Assembly (NCBI GenBank): GCA_947034895.1
Contig: OX344762.1
Coordinates: 18,084,760-18,148,759, forward strand
Direction of reading: 5' to 3'
Length of the DNA stretch: 64,000 nucleotides
Source of the DNA: Rhytidiadelphus loreus
Taxonomy: Eukaryota > Streptophyta > Bryopsida > Hypnales > Hylocomiaceae
Positions 21,998 through 35,399 of this stretch are shown piece after piece. The position numbers were made by a program, and so were the translations under genes. Position 1 is the first letter of the stretch. Every line of letters begins with the position of its first letter. The notes beneath the pieces are model-generated. The model saw only the letters and a program-made list of their open reading frames with translations. It had not been told where the DNA came from and ran no database searches.

Positions 21998-22222
21998 CCC
22001 TTAAATGACGAGCTGGGTACCATGGAAATCATTTGTTTTGGAACAGTGTGAATTGTTGGCTTAAAAAAATGCAAAAGCACTCATCAATTGGAAGTGAAAC
22101 TACTGTAGAAGACATTCCCTTTTCACACAAAATTTGGAGGATGAATAGTTGCACTTTTGTCCCATATGGAGAGATTCTTTGTCATTCATCTGCTGAAAAA
22201 TGTCCTCCACGTCGTTTGTGGG
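21998..22222. mobile_element. TTAA-type MITE, 225 bp
   Basis: TTAA at 21994-21997 and 22223-22226; the left end is CCCTTAAATGACG and the right end CGTCGTTTGTGGG. By eye about 75-80% identical throughout to the element at 63090-63310. No coding capacity. Confidence 0.75.
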
Positions 22223-23668
22223 TTAAAAGAGTCAATTTTTTCTAATAGTTGTGCAGTCTTCAAACTTCACAACAATTTTCTCAAAACTAAAATACTTGAA
22301 GAGAAAAGACTTTCAATTTGTGATTTGAAGGGCAAAACATGAGCTCATATATGTATGTATTAGAGAAAAAGAATGATATCAAAATATTAGACTACAATTG
22401 AATACTTGCAATTCTATTCTCATAATTCCTTGAAAATCAAACCCCTCAAGTTAACTTTATGGCTAACCTTTAGAAAAACAATTCTATTGCCATATATTCA
22501 AAGTTTGTTTTATGGTTCAATTTAGCCTTCTAATTTATACTTGAGTTTCAATCTATTAATTTTATTACGTGAGACTATGTGCAATCTAGAAATCTAGAAA
22601 TTTCTATTACATTCATGATCAATTATAATTTGTTGTAATTTTAATATCAAAAAATGACAAAAAAATGGATAAGTTTAACAAAAACAAACAATAAAATTGA
22701 TATAAAGAAATCTTGATGAGATTCAAAGTATAGTGTGAAAATTTCTCAAATAATCCACTGAGTGAAATTTTGATATTTTATGAGCATATTTTGTATTTGA
22801 TATGAAGTTTCTTCACTTTTTCTTTAAAAAAATTCACTGTAATTTCAAATTTTCACAAAAGAAATAAAAAATTTTAAGCCTATGATTTCATAAAAGACAT
22901 ATGATTTCATCTTTGAAAAAATAACTATACAAACTTCATTCAAATACAATTGCAAAATGGCATTCCACATATTCAAGGGAGTAAATAATTGTGAGGTTTG
23001 AAATTTATGGTCATGTTCATGTCCTTCTTGAGATAACCCTATAAGGATACTATGGACCTAAAAGGTTTATTAGATAACTTCACTATTAATTGCAAAAACT
23101 AAAGAATGCACCCACATGTTCAATAACTGGAGTATTTTGGTGATTTCCTTAGTCATAGGGGCCATGTCTTTCCAAGGTTAAATATTTCCACAGACGATTT
23201 TTGCGGCAAATCTATATCAATCAACGGGCAACCTAAAAAGTGTCCGATGGATGATAGAGATTCCTTTTACGAAGTGTGAATGTTCACCCTTAGAATGTTG
23301 TGTGTGAAAAGAGGAGGCCTTGGAGAGTAGTTTGACCTCTAATGAGTGTTCCCTGACTCTTTTTTTTAAGGCAAAATGATTCCCATGGTACCCAAAAAAG
23401 AGATGATTTCCACTGTGACCAGCCCGGCGAAAATCACCTGGCTGGCTGGCATCATCATGGGACTGGAACGGGCATAGGGCCTTTTTGTTGGTGGGAGAAC
23501 GGAGCGTAGACATGACGGGTGGACGAAAGACATGGTCAAAGCCTCGAGGCTCCGTCAAGGGACAGGTGTCTTGGAGGACACGTGCCAACGCCCTAGACGG
23601 CTTGATCCTTATGCAGGGTCGGTTCCCGTGGCCACAACTGAAAACGCCGGTGCCCTGTGCCGTAGGGA
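22223..23668. other. Gene-free region with an inverted TTAA-family fragment
   Basis: AT-rich. 23250-23420 resembles, in reverse orientation, the TTAA MITE family. No gene recognised; the minus frame at 23217-23690 crosses this fragment and the next MITE and is spurious. Confidence 0.4.
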
Positions 23669-23886
23669 CAGGGTGAATTGACCCCCTCATTGCCCCTCCA
23701 GGGCAAACCCTGGAATTTTTTATTTGCAGGGTTTAATTTTTTTTTTAAATTCTGAATTCATATTTGCAATTAGAGGGACCAAATTACTCCGGGGACATGA
23801 AAGAATTACCAAAAAATTGGCACAACATAGGGGGCTTTTTTTTCAAACCAAAGTTGACTGGGGCAATGAAGGGTCAATTCTCCCTG
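23669..23886. mobile_element. CAGGG-ended MITE, copy 2
   Basis: Left end CAGGGTGAATTGACCCCCTC, right end ...AGGGTCAATTCTCCCTG in inverted orientation. The interior shares CCAGGGCAAACCCTGGAATT-type and AGGGGGCTTTTTTTT blocks with 13580-13799. Confidence 0.65.
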
Positions 23887-24216
23887 CACGTGCAGGCCAT
23901 AGTTGCCACAACCAAAGTAAAAGTAAAAGTAATTTTCTAATTTTCTAATTCATAAAAATTTGAAATTTAATATCTTTCACACCATAGGTTCAAACACCAT
24001 GAAACTCAGTCCCACTACAGCCCTTGAAGGTCATATGCTTAAAAGAAAAGAAACACTATGAAACAAAGCCTGTGCACTCCTTCTCGTAGAGAGCTTTCTG
24101 AGAGTACCAAGAATGCAACCGGGGGATGCTCAGTTCAAGATATCTCACCAAAACAAACAAACAACCTAACTAATTGTATTGTTATTTGTTACGGAGTATA
24201 TTATTATGACATTTAA

Positions 24217-25541
24217 CCCTAAAAGATTGGACCTATAAACCAACCAATTACAAGTAGAATGGTTCTAATTGGTTTACCATGTTGGCATTTTTGAAAATTG
24301 AAAAAAATTGATCGATGTGAAGGTACTGTGAGAAATGGGGAGAGAAAGTGAAATAATTATTTTTTGGCAAAGTATGATTATTTCTTATGAATTATTTTGG
24401 TTGTGGCCCCCATTGAAGAGTCTTTAGACTATCCCAAAACGAATAGAACATGTATCCATAATGGTCATCCTATTTACTAAAAGCAGAATGAATATTTCCT
24501 AATGTGGCCTTGAAGGCCTAAACAAAAAGTTTATCCATATGGTCATCTTACTCACCTAAAGTGGTCGCAATATTTCATAACAATCATGGCCGGAACGTAA
24601 AGGTCTAAGAGAATCACTTTTTGTGATGAATTTACACTCTAAAGGTAGAGGTTTCTTTTGCAGTTACTAGCACCATCATCCAAGACATTGATTGTGGCCA
24701 CTAACTCAACCTAATGTAGGCCAAATCTCATTTTACTAAAAAAGTAATTTGTCACGGGTTGATCAAAGACTTTGGTGATCAATCCCTAAGTGTTTGTGAT
24801 ATTTCTTTTGCTTGCGATGAAGTGATTTACCTTATGTTCCATGCCGTGACTATTTATTCTTGAATTTTTATTTTTTATTTTTCATACATGAAATCAAATG
24901 TCTTCCACAACATTATGAAGTTTCATTTGCTCCTTCTTCCCCTGAGATCTTACAAGGATGTAATATCCTTTTTTTGGATCCTTGATTTTGAGTATAGATT
25001 AAGATGAAAGCCACATATGAGAGTCACTAAGAGAACATTAATATAATATTTGGGGAAATCTTGCTTGTGAGGAAAGCAAAGGGACCCAGATACACTAACA
25101 TGAGGTTAAGAATGTTATGTCTATAGGTTATAAAATTTTCATTTTATTTTTTGAAAAAAAAGTGAAGAATATGCATATCAAATACAAATTAGCTCAAAAA
25201 ATTTGCAAATTTTTGTCTAGTGGTGTATGGAAAATTTTCAAGTTTTCATGTTGGAGTAGGAAGTGCACTTCATTAAATTCATTTTAATAGTGGGGTTCAA
25301 ATTCAAAAAGATAATTTTATTGCTCAAATTCATGATAAGAACAAAGAGTTTGAAACTGCCTAATTACACTACATTAGGTGATATGTAGAAAAGTCAACAC
25401 TATCACAAAGATCCGATTTTTAAGACCACCTTACTGCAAAAATACTCAACCAAAAAAATTGGATTAAATTATTTTTTCCATCTCCTGGAGGTGCAAAATG
25501 TCATCTACAAGTCATTTGGGGGCCTCCTTGGCGTTTTAGGG
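24217..25541. mobile_element. Possible 1.3-kb TTAA-type element
   Basis: TTAA precedes CCCTAAAAGATTGG at 24213-24216 and follows GGCGTTTTAGGG at 25542-25545. Only the outer 8 bp of the ends match, so this is weaker than the other elements. Part of the interior (24300-24480) resembles 27240-27460. No transposase frame. Confidence 0.4.
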
Positions 25542-25545
25542 TTAA

Positions 25546-26226
25546 TACAAATTTCCAATTCTTTTTATCAATGACAATGATAGATATGATAGTTAATTTT
25601 TTTTCCTATTTACATTGTATATGTTTGAATCTATCATTTTATCATATATTTGCAAGGTAGATTTGACAACTATTTCTAATCATCAATCTCAATAAGCACA
25701 TTTTCATGGGCTGATGAAGTAGATTTTGTAGATTCAAATAATTACCTTGATTTTTTTAAGGTGTTGATTGTAGGAGAATATAAGGTAATTTAGGTGAATC
25801 TAACACCCATTTTATAGGCACCAAGAATATAATAGCAACAATATATTGTCCAATCAAAAGCTTAAATAAAAAGAAAGTAAGTTACCAAAAATTATATTGT
25901 TACAAATTGGCTACTTCTCAATTATTGTAAATCAAACCTTTCATTTATAAAAATTATAATCAATTTCATATTGTTGTTGCCTTTCTACTATTTCAAGTAT
26001 TATGCTTGTTCACATTCCAATTAATAACAAGGGTCAAAATTATATAAAGAATGATCTTTGGAGTGGTTACTATTATGCTAATAAACTATGTAGAACTTAA
26101 TAATAAACTAGTGAGTATTCAATATTGGAGTCCACATTAACAAAATGTGGCATTTTAAGAGGTACCACCTTACCTTATCTACGGTTCCATTGCTTTGAAA
26201 GTTCTCATCCTAATGTAAAGTAAGTT
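25546..26226. other. Gene-free AT-rich spacer
   Basis: No gene or repeat recognised. Confidence 0.4.
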
Positions 26227-27084
26227 CTAGTTCATGAATTTACAAACTTTTGATTTGAAGCATTCAATTTTTTTTGTACAATGTGTAGTAGAATTGGTAT
26301 ATTTTGGTAAGCATAATTATCATTTCATCTTTATACAATCCCAATCAAGCATACCAAATTTCAGTTTCAAAAAAGCAAATTCCGTTTTTGGTGAATTTGT
26401 GAAGTCAAATTTTATGGTTTTGCATAATATTTTATTGAAAACAATGAGTGATGAATTTTTCTAATTTGATTGCATAGATATGTAGGGAACATCCATACAC
26501 ACATCTTTCATATCAAAAAACACCTCATTAAGTAATAAAAAAATATACTTTAAGAAGAGTTCAATGTGAGGTGTCATATGATCAAACTTTGTGAAATAGA
26601 TATCTTTATATTTTAAGTAGATTTTGAAAAAGTAACTGAACCATCATGCTCAAATGTACAAAATTAGTTATAGTGCAAGGGTCAAATACCAAAATCTAGT
26701 TAAAATATAAAGATATCTATTTCACAAAGTTTGGTCATATGACACCTTACATTGAATTCTTCCTAGAGGGAATTATGTAACTTTTTAGGAGATGCTTGTT
26801 AAGATAAAGATGTGCATATAGATGTTCCTTCCATATCTATACAATCAAAATGTACAATATTCATTACCAATTGTTTTCAATAAAATCTTATGTAAAACCA
26901 TTAAAATTGACTTCAAAAATTCACCAAAAATGGAATTTTGCTTTGTTGAAACTAAAATTGGGTATGCTTCATTGGGATTGCATAAGAATTGGGTAATAAT
27001 TATGCAAGACAAAAAATTCCAATTTTTTTTCTATACTATGCAATAAAAATTGGAATAGTTTAAATTGGCAGTTTGTAAGTGAAC
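26227..27084. mobile_element. Foldback element with arms of about 400 bp
   Basis: Nearly the whole segment is one long inverted repeat centred near 26659. Left-arm blocks such as CAATGTGAGGTGTCATATGA and GGAACATCCATACACACATC recur as reverse complements in the right arm, out to TTACAAACT and TAGTTCA at the ends. Arms appear about 80% identical with a loop of only tens of bases. Frames within it are non-coding. A right-arm-like copy lies at 37796-38190. Superfamily unknown. Confidence 0.75.
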
Positions 27085-27087
27085 TAA

Positions 27088-27829
27088 GAGCATCCCCACT
27101 AGTGAGTTCCGTATTTCTAAAACTTTAGGGAGAGTACCTCATATGCAAATAGAGATACAGAAATTTCATCGCACCAACCTTTATCTAAAACATGTAAGGT
27201 AAACCAGCCTATGACAAGCAATTTGCCTTGTTGACATATTTGAAATTTTGAATTTTTTTTTTCATATAAAGGCAAACATGAAAAATTGGTAGAACAATTG
27301 AAATTTTATTTTTTTGACAAAGTATGAATTTGTTACAGATTTTTGAAGTGAACTAGCCAGATGGCTCAAAACAGTCTGTAGACTATCCCACAACCATCAA
27401 AAACTATACCCATGGTGGTCATCAAACCACCCAATGCAGTTACAATATTTCCTAACATGGTTGAAATATTTTCTAACATGGACATGACAGAAAGGAATAA
27501 AAAAAGTTAGTTCATGTAATGAATTACACTAGAAAGGGGCAAGTTCCTAAAACAGTCTCTAACATCTCCATCACCATCATACAAAACATTAATTTCAGCC
27601 ATCAACCTACCTAATAAAGTTTTGCTTACATTAATTAGAAAAAACCTGGCACAGATTGATGGAAAACTGTAATGGGAGATCTTATAGATGTCTATATTAG
27701 GCACTTGGCCTGTCATAGGCTGGTTTACCTTATCTCTAAAATATACAGATTTTTGTAAAACTCTTATTGAGTTCTGTATCCAGAGGCTCATATGGAGAAC
27801 TCGCGAGGTCTCATCCCTACTTGAGGTCC
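27088..27829. mobile_element. Composite Tourist-related element with internal inverted repeat
   Basis: Begins GAGCATCCCCACTAG directly after a TAA, as in the neighbouring Tourist MITEs. An inverted repeat pairs 27190-27215 with 27701-27728 (AAGGTAAACCAGCCTATGAC and its complement). The outer right arm is diverged and contains reversed MITE interior sequence. Probably a larger relative broken up by rearrangement. Confidence 0.5.
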
Positions 27830-27832
27830 TAA

Positions 27833-28095
27833 GAGCATCTCCACTAGGGAGTTCTCTTTCCCTAAACTCGGGACCTCAATCTAGTCAACCTTGACTTTAT
27901 AGGGATGAGACCTCGTGAGTTCTCTATATGAGCTCCAATATAGGGAATTGGGCCCAACTTTCACCGAGTTCTCTATAAATTTGGGGTAGAGCTCTTGTTT
28001 CGAGACCGGTGCACGCAAGCTTCTGTATCCCCATCCCCATCTGAGGTCCTGTCTCTAAATTTTTAGGGATACAGAACTCCCTGGTGGGGATGCTC
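27833..28095. mobile_element. Tourist-like MITE, twin 1 (263 bp)
   Basis: Starts GAGCATCTCCACTAGGGAGT, ends ACTCCCTGGTGGGGATGCTC, with TAA on both sides (27830-27832, 28096-28098). Same length and nearly identical sequence to the copy 46 bp downstream. Confidence 0.85.
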
Positions 28096-28141
28096 TAAGC
28101 TCAGTAAACAGATAGAGAAATGGAAATTATTAATGCTCTAA

Positions 28142-28404
28142 GAGCATCCCCACCAGGGAGTTCTCTTTCCCTAAACTCGGGACCTCAATCTAGTCAACCT
28201 TGATTTTATAGGGATGAGACCTCGCGAGTTCTCTATATGAGCTCCAATATAGGGAATCGGGCCCAACTTTTACCGAGTTCTCTATAAATTTGGGGTAGAG
28301 CTCTTGTTTCGAGACCGGTGCGCGCAAGCTTCTGTATCCCCATCCCCATCTGAGGTCCTCTCCCTAAATTTTTAGGGATACAGAACTCCCTGGTGGGGAT
28401 GCTC
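28142..28404. mobile_element. Tourist-like MITE, twin 2 (263 bp)
   Basis: GAGCATCCCCACCAGGGAGT at the left and its exact reverse complement at the right; TAA duplications at 28139-28141 and 28405-28407. Only a handful of differences from twin 1, so both insertions are young or one is a local duplicate. Confidence 0.85.
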
Positions 28405-28979
28405 TAAGAGACCTTACTGTAGAGTACTGTACTCAGCTAATGTTATGCCTTTATAGAATGATAAGATTTCTATGAACACTGCCTCTCTACACATCCATCT
28501 CACCTATTGCACATGCTACATCATCAACCCTACATGCTCGAGGAGTCTTGGATGAGCTATAATACATCATTTCTTCAACTTTTTTGAGATTTCATTTAAA
28601 AAAATAAAAACAAAAATAATCTAGGCAAGATTTTTAAAAAGTCCACTGAGATTTCAACTAAAAAATGTCGTCCAAAGTTGAGGGCAGAAAACATAAAATG
28701 GACTATTGCTTATACCCACCAAGAAGAACCCTGGCCTCAATTTTGTCTGAGGCAGTTCAATTCCCATGAAGTACATGTGTTCCTTCAATCTGCGCATAAA
28801 GTTTTGGTTTTTTTAAAACCCACCAACTCAACAAAGATACATTGATGGTCAAATGGAGAGCTACCTAAGTTCAGTGAATTGGACTTCATGTAAGATAAAG
28901 CAAGAACAAATGATTCAAATGATCCTTGGCATGGCCACTTTGTGCTCCTTTTGTTGAAGAATTTTTGTTTTCAATACTT

Positions 28980-29292
28980 TGTAAGGTAGGGTACTCTAAA
29001 AGCGACCACATTTTTCTTTCTTCAATGTACCAATGGTGTACACTTCAGGAAGGGGTTGCTTGTAGTGGCCAATGTGTTTCAACACTTCAAAAACTCGTAA
29101 CTAATTCCACGAAGGTCCAAAAGATATGAAACGACTTGGGTTAGATGCCAATTCTTCTTTTCTTCCTATCAAAATTTACTGGAAATTGTTTCAAAGGAGT
29201 TTAGCTTCCCCCAAATGCAATGGGCTCTTGAAATGACTACCTTGGCTCATCGGAATCTACAGGTTAACTTTAACTTCGTACAAGCTGAGCAT
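28980..29292. repeat. Inverted segmental repeat, arm 1
   Basis: Matches the reverse complement of 37274-37600, for example CTTGGGTTAGATGCCAATTC, TTTCTTTCTTCAATGTA and CGTAACTAATTCC. No gene in either arm is convincing. Confidence 0.65.
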
Positions 29293-32200
29293 GTCCATAC
29301 AATCTCACTGTCCATTCAATTGTGGCTCACATGCAATTGTCAGGTTTGGTCTCTGCTTCAGAAAAATTAGTAGCAGTCAGCTATGTAGCACAGGCAGTTG
29401 AAAGAGAGGACAAAAGCCCATTATGTTTACAAAGTCTAAACATAGATACCGTACTTGTAGGGCAAGGCTGGCAAAAAAATTATTATTATATAAATAGATA
29501 TCAAAATGTTAGTGATTTTTTTCCTTCCAAAAAAAGATATTTATTTTTATCATTTGTTGGACCTTGTGTTTTGGAAAAAAAGTAATTATTTGGAAAATTT
29601 CAAGAATATTGGTGGTAATGTAAAAGATGGACCCATAAACACTTGTTCAAACTTCACAATCCTTTGCTTACATGTTGCATTTTGCAACTAAGGTTGCTAG
29701 ACTTTCTTCTATCCCTTGGCCCAATCAAGTTTAAATGTTCGAAGTCGTTGCATTCATTTTAGAACAAGAATTTAGGAAGATACATGATATAGTATCACCT
29801 AGTCTACTAGAGATATTAAAAGATCGTATTCTCTTTTATAATTTTAAGGTTGAAATGATTGTAGAGACCTCATTTGGACTGGATTGGGTGGGGGGCAAAA
29901 TAAAGTGCATCTACTTTACATGAGAATGAAAATTTTATATTTATTTTCAAAGACAAGATTATATGCTTTCTATAAAAAATTTAAAAATATAAAAGTTTTG
30001 GTGAACATTTGAAATTACCATGAATTTTCAAAGAAAAGGTGGAAAAAATTCATATCAAATATATAATACACCTGAAAAATCTAAAGATTTCACCACATGT
30101 GGATATTGTAGTGTAGAACATTGCGGTGTAAACAAAAGTTACAGTACTATTCTAAATCTTGAAAACAACAAAATATGGTCCTATGTCCAATATTCAAATT
30201 GCAATAAAATATTTAATTTTAAGAATTTTGAAGTTTTCCAATTGAAGTAAAAACAAATCTTTATGACCTTCATTTCTTTAGTAGGGCTCAAATTTTAAAA
30301 AAACACTATTAAGGCAAAAATTAATATCAAAGCAAATAATAAAAGGTGGACAAAATATACTACAATATGATCCATAGACTAGACATTTTTTTTTGTAGAG
30401 ATGTCAATAATACAAGTTAGAATGAGGGAATTTCCAACACAAATTGTTGCAAATGAGTTTGAGCAACTTCTCACAAAATAGATGGATGAAAACCTACTTG
30501 CTTATTGTCATGCAACCTTGCCCAAAGTTATCCATTGGACACAAAACGTTTGTACTGTTGTTCAAGGCTTTAAAATGCATTGAAAACAAGAGTGAAATGT
30601 TAAATACAAGTAATAGAGATATAACGAAAACGTACTTAATTGGTTGCTCCAAGATTCAACTTTCTAAAGGTTCATCTTCAATACTTTAAGTTTTAGTGGG
30701 TATTTACCCCCCTTAAAGATTAGAGGGTAGTCCATATTTCCAAAAGTACAAAGATGTATTAAAAAATGCAACTTAGAATAATAATTTAATGATGACTCTC
30801 AAACAATAGTTGTAAAATATGATCATATTCATATGGTTAGATCAACTAGTACACAAACCAATATTTTTCAATGAATTTGAAGCCAAAATTTGAAAATTCC
30901 TTCCAAAATCGATTGTATACTGAATATCTGTGATTTCCCAAGAATTTTTTCCTTGAAGTTCAAAATGTTTAGTTCTATCACATTGAATTTTGAAGATTTT
31001 TATTTTACTTTTGATTCAAGTTTGTATTTAAAAGTCATTCTTGGAAATAAAAAAGTTACTTTTTGAAGTCAAACCTACCAATACCTACTAACTACATGAA
31101 TATTTGCAAAGCAAAGTCTTCAAAATCTATACCATACAAATCTTTAAAACTAATAAATGAATTTTCAAAAAAATAATGGATGAAAAACACATTTATGTGT
31201 GTTTGAGATGTATTTGCGTTCATTTGTTGTTCAAAATTTGAATACATAGTCTTTTAGGGGTTAAATTTTTTTATTCTATGATTACATAACATTGTATACC
31301 CTTATATTTTCTATCCTTGAGATCTCACGGAAATGAGGCACATTATTTTTCCTGATCCTTGAAGAGTACCAATTTAAAATAGTAAGAATGGCAAGGAAGA
31401 ACTAGCCAATAAAACTAGAATAAAAAATTAACTTTAATTAAGGGACCCAACAAAGGTTAGCAATGTCTTTTAACTATTGACACACAAGGGTAATTGTTAG
31501 AGCGTTTATAAAAGCATGTTTTTAAAATTTTAAATCTTCAAAAAAAATCAAAATTACTTGGAAGTTTTTAAATATTAAATATTGCTTTATTTATTAGTAT
31601 AATGTGGATGTCATCTAAGTCCTTAAATACAGTTCTCAAATGTTTTCGAACACTTTTGCTGTAACTAATTGATGAATTAGAAATTTCAACAAAATTTAGA
31701 CATGTTATGTTATAAATAGTGTAAAATCATAAAATTGGGTTAAAAAGATTTTAATCAAATTTTTCAACTTTTCATAATAGTCTAATTAAAGGATTAAAAA
31801 AACTATGGGAATTTAGTTCAAAATTTACTAAATTCTTTAAAAGAGATATGAGATTTTTTTAGGAAACCATATGGTAAAAATTTCATGATTTTAATACTTT
31901 TGTTCAATGTAATATTATTGGCTGAAATTCTGAAATCTGACTCCAAATATTTTTGTTTTTCATGATTCACTCCAAAAATCTTCAATTTTTTTTATAAAAC
32001 TATAGATGAAAACTTTATATGCATTTTGTTTTTTCACTACCTTTTGACTATTTTTGGAAAAAATTATAAAAGATAAATATTGGAGATATTCCAGTCTATA
32101 ATATTTCAATGAACAAGATTAAAAAATTCTTGAAATGATAATCATATGATTCTTAAAAATATTCATTTCTCCTACTAATCTTTTTGTAATTTAGTACATT

Positions 32201-33860
32201 TGCAAAAAAAAATTCTGTAATACCAATTTGATTAATAAAAAAAAATTAAGTTTTTATTTAAATCTTTTGAAAATCTTCATTTTTGCAAAGTACATTACTT
32301 TTATCACATGTCCATTTAAAAAGATTTAATCTAATTCCTACATCAGTTATGTAGTCTAGTTATGTCTGAAATGTCTGAAACATTTGGAAAGCTGGCAAAG
32401 TATAATTAAAGTACTTATGAATGGATGAAATTGCTACATTAGAGGTACCAATTTTTATCAATGGAAATTTATTTTAATCCCTAGAGAATCATTGTCTCCC
32501 GAGAGGAAATTTGAGGTTTGGGTAGGTTCTTATGAGTTGAATTTGTACTTTATTTTTTATTAACTTTTAGAGGACGTGTAATTTTGCAATAGCTTCGCAA
32601 ATATGTAACTTTTATTTCAATCCAATGTTGGGTGAAGAAGATATGGGTTTTTTAAAGCAAAATTCAACTCGAGGGGAAATTGGGTTGCCAATATTTGGTT
32701 GACTAAGGTTGGGGGCAATTGCATAGGCTATGCTATTCAAAAAGACAAAGGCTAAGGTAGGCAATGGGTGAAGGGCTAGGACCATTGTACCCTCCCCCCC
32801 TCATGTCAAAGCCTTTAGAATTTCATGCCATGGTCACATGGCAAAAATTCTATGATCTAAGATGTAAAAATATACATATATGAGAATTACAAATGTCATT
32901 TGAAAATTTTCCATCAAGAAAAAATAGATGGCTAAATGAGGAGATTGCTTCATTAGCATTTAAAGGAATTAGGGTGGAGAGGTTGTTTTTATAATGAAAT
33001 CCATTGTCCATGATGAATCCTCAAAGGATATGGGATAATTTGAAGATGAAGATGAACCACTCATTGTCAAAACTTAGGAATTATGTTTGCAATAAAATTT
33101 CAAACCTCATTTAGGCATAGTAGAATAAACTTTTTATAAAAACTTTGAACCAAGAGAAGTTGGGTAATCAAGTTAACTTTCATCTTTGAAAATCTATTTG
33201 AGTTTTGATCCTCTAATAAAAAATTATAGACAAAATTAGAGAGGATGTTTGAAATGCACTCACACATTAGCATTTTTGATGTCCTATAGATGAAAGAATG
33301 CACAAAAGACACACAAAGTATTGACAAAATTTAAATGGCTTATGACCTACATCGAAGTGACGGAATTCAAACTCATTGTACACAAAATGGTGGACAAAGC
33401 ATCAACAAAATTAAAACAAATTATGAACTAATCTACCCTACATTGAATTGACCAAGTCCAAATGCATTGTGGACGGAAAACAATAGAAAAAGCATCAAAA
33501 TAATGCCTTCAAAATTATTGAACTTTTGTTGTGTGGGTTCAAAATTGCATGTCTTAAGCGTTCACCTCAACTTCAACATGTTTGCTTGAAAATTGACAAA
33601 TGGATGAGATACATGTCAGTGCATAAACCACCTTCAACCTAATGGTGTCATTAGAATGGTACTTAGTTTAAAAGACACTAATTACAAATTAATCATGTTA
33701 AAGATCAACAAAAAAACGTGATTGGATGTTCAGAAGTTGTAGTACCTATTAATATTTTCATAAGATAATTCTATTAGATTAATGACACCATTAGATGAAT
33801 AACACCAAATATCATTATTGATGTATTAACATTCATCTATTAAATTAACTCGTAAATATT
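29293..33860. other. Long gene-free AT-rich region
   Basis: Very AT-rich. Short frames (29322-30250, 30444-30689, 33100-33327) have AT-driven composition and no family resemblance. A solo TTTTAGGGGTTAA terminus at about 31252 may mark a decayed TTAA element. Nothing else supported. Confidence 0.45.
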
Positions 33861-33867
33861 TTTTTAA

Positions 33868-34520
33868 ATGTTTTCACCAAAACACTCCCAAATTGCCATT
33901 TTTAGTACAGGTATCAAATTTTAGAAAAAAAATATTTTTGAACATATGTAACCATAAGATCTTGTAGTACGTTGGTAGAAAAGATGTGGAAAAAATTTCA
34001 GAAATTTCCACCATGTAGATTGCAAGATATGAGCATTTGAAGTGACAAAAATCCTTTTTTTGGCCTTGTAAAAACTTGGGTAGTTGCACTTCACAAGGTC
34101 ACATTTGTATGAAAAAATGTCCAAAATAGTGGTGCTTCTTAGGAGTTTGGACTCATTCTTCAAGGCAAATTGGCTACATGCTTGAAAAAAATTCAGATAA
34201 TTTAGAATCGTACAACATATAGGAAAAATATAGTAAATAGAAAGTAGAGAACGATTCAAAATACCAATTTGTTAAGAATTTAGTTATGGAAGTGAAAAAT
34301 GTCAATTCCAATGGTTGTAATGTTGAAATTAACAATCTACACCTTTTTTTTTTAATTTCCAAAAATATTGAAAATTGAGTTAAATAAAGGACTTCAAGGT
34401 TTATTTTAGAGTAGAGAGTCCATAATTTCCTGCAAACTAAAACTCATCATAACTTTTGTCTCATTAATCAAAATAAAGTGATTCAAAGCTTTATATATAT
34501 AGCTTTAGTCTAAGGACCAA
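33868..34520. repeat. Dispersed repeat A, copy 1
   Basis: Collinear with 59406-59850: both contain GCACTTCACAAGGTCACATT, GGCTACATGCTTGAAAA and CCAATGGTTGTAATGTTG. The left part also matches the interior of 1278-2201, linking it to the TTAA element family. Confidence 0.65.
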
Positions 34521-34540
34521 CTAAATAATGTGATTTAATC

Positions 34541-35388
34541 CCTAAACACCCACGCATTCTAAAAGTGGATGTGCCTTGGTCAATCTTAATTGTAACTTTC
34601 AAAACAACCATTTGTAGTAGTTGATTTAAACTAAGAAAGTGAAGCTTAATGAGTTTTGTTTTTACTTCATCTTAAAATTTTGAAAAAATTAGAAATTGAA
34701 AGAATTATTGCAATTGTAAGCTTCAAGTGTAAGAGTTCAAATTACAAAATATTGTGCGTATTTCATTTGTATCCTCTTCTTTCTGAATGGTTTTTAAATA
34801 AAGATTATGAAATTATGTTTTCCATTCTAACATTCCTATACAATAAAAAATTCAGAATTTTATACTACATATAATAATTGATATAATTTAATTTCCATTT
34901 TTTACTTTTAAAAACCAAAATAATTTTATTTTTCTATCAAAAATTCTGAAATAATTAAAGTCAATATAAAAAATATTCTTTTGCAAGTATAAAATGTCAA
35001 TATATATAATATTAAAGGATAAATTTAGCTTAAGAATGTCATTTGACATAATGGTCATTAACAAGGGTGTTTTGGTGCAAAATATAAAATAGTTAATTGA
35101 TAAATCTTCACACCAATCTCCATTGGTATTTAGTGTACCTCTTGAAAAAAAATCAATTTTAAACTAGATTGTCTTTCCTATATTTCCTAATTTACTTTCA
35201 CTTTTTGCCACAAAAATTATAACAATGGCAACTTACTTTTATGAAATGGATCGCATTTTTATATAGTGATAGACAATCCATAATCACATACTAAAAATAT
35301 AAATATTGATATTTTAATACAATTTAAAAGGCTAAATTTAGCTTCAACATGATGTTTGACTATTTTACAATGGATTTGGTTGTGTAGG
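34541..35388. mobile_element. Possible TTAA-type element
   Basis: TTAA followed by TCCCTAAACACCC at the left and GGTTGTGTAGGGG followed by TTAA at the right. Ends match only partly and the interior is plain AT-rich DNA, so this is tentative. Confidence 0.35.
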
Positions 35389-35399
35389 GGTTAAAACTT

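Noticed and set aside
24900..26200. Possible LTR retrotransposon
   Set aside because: No paired LTRs, primer-binding site or gag/pol motifs could be found anywhere in the window.
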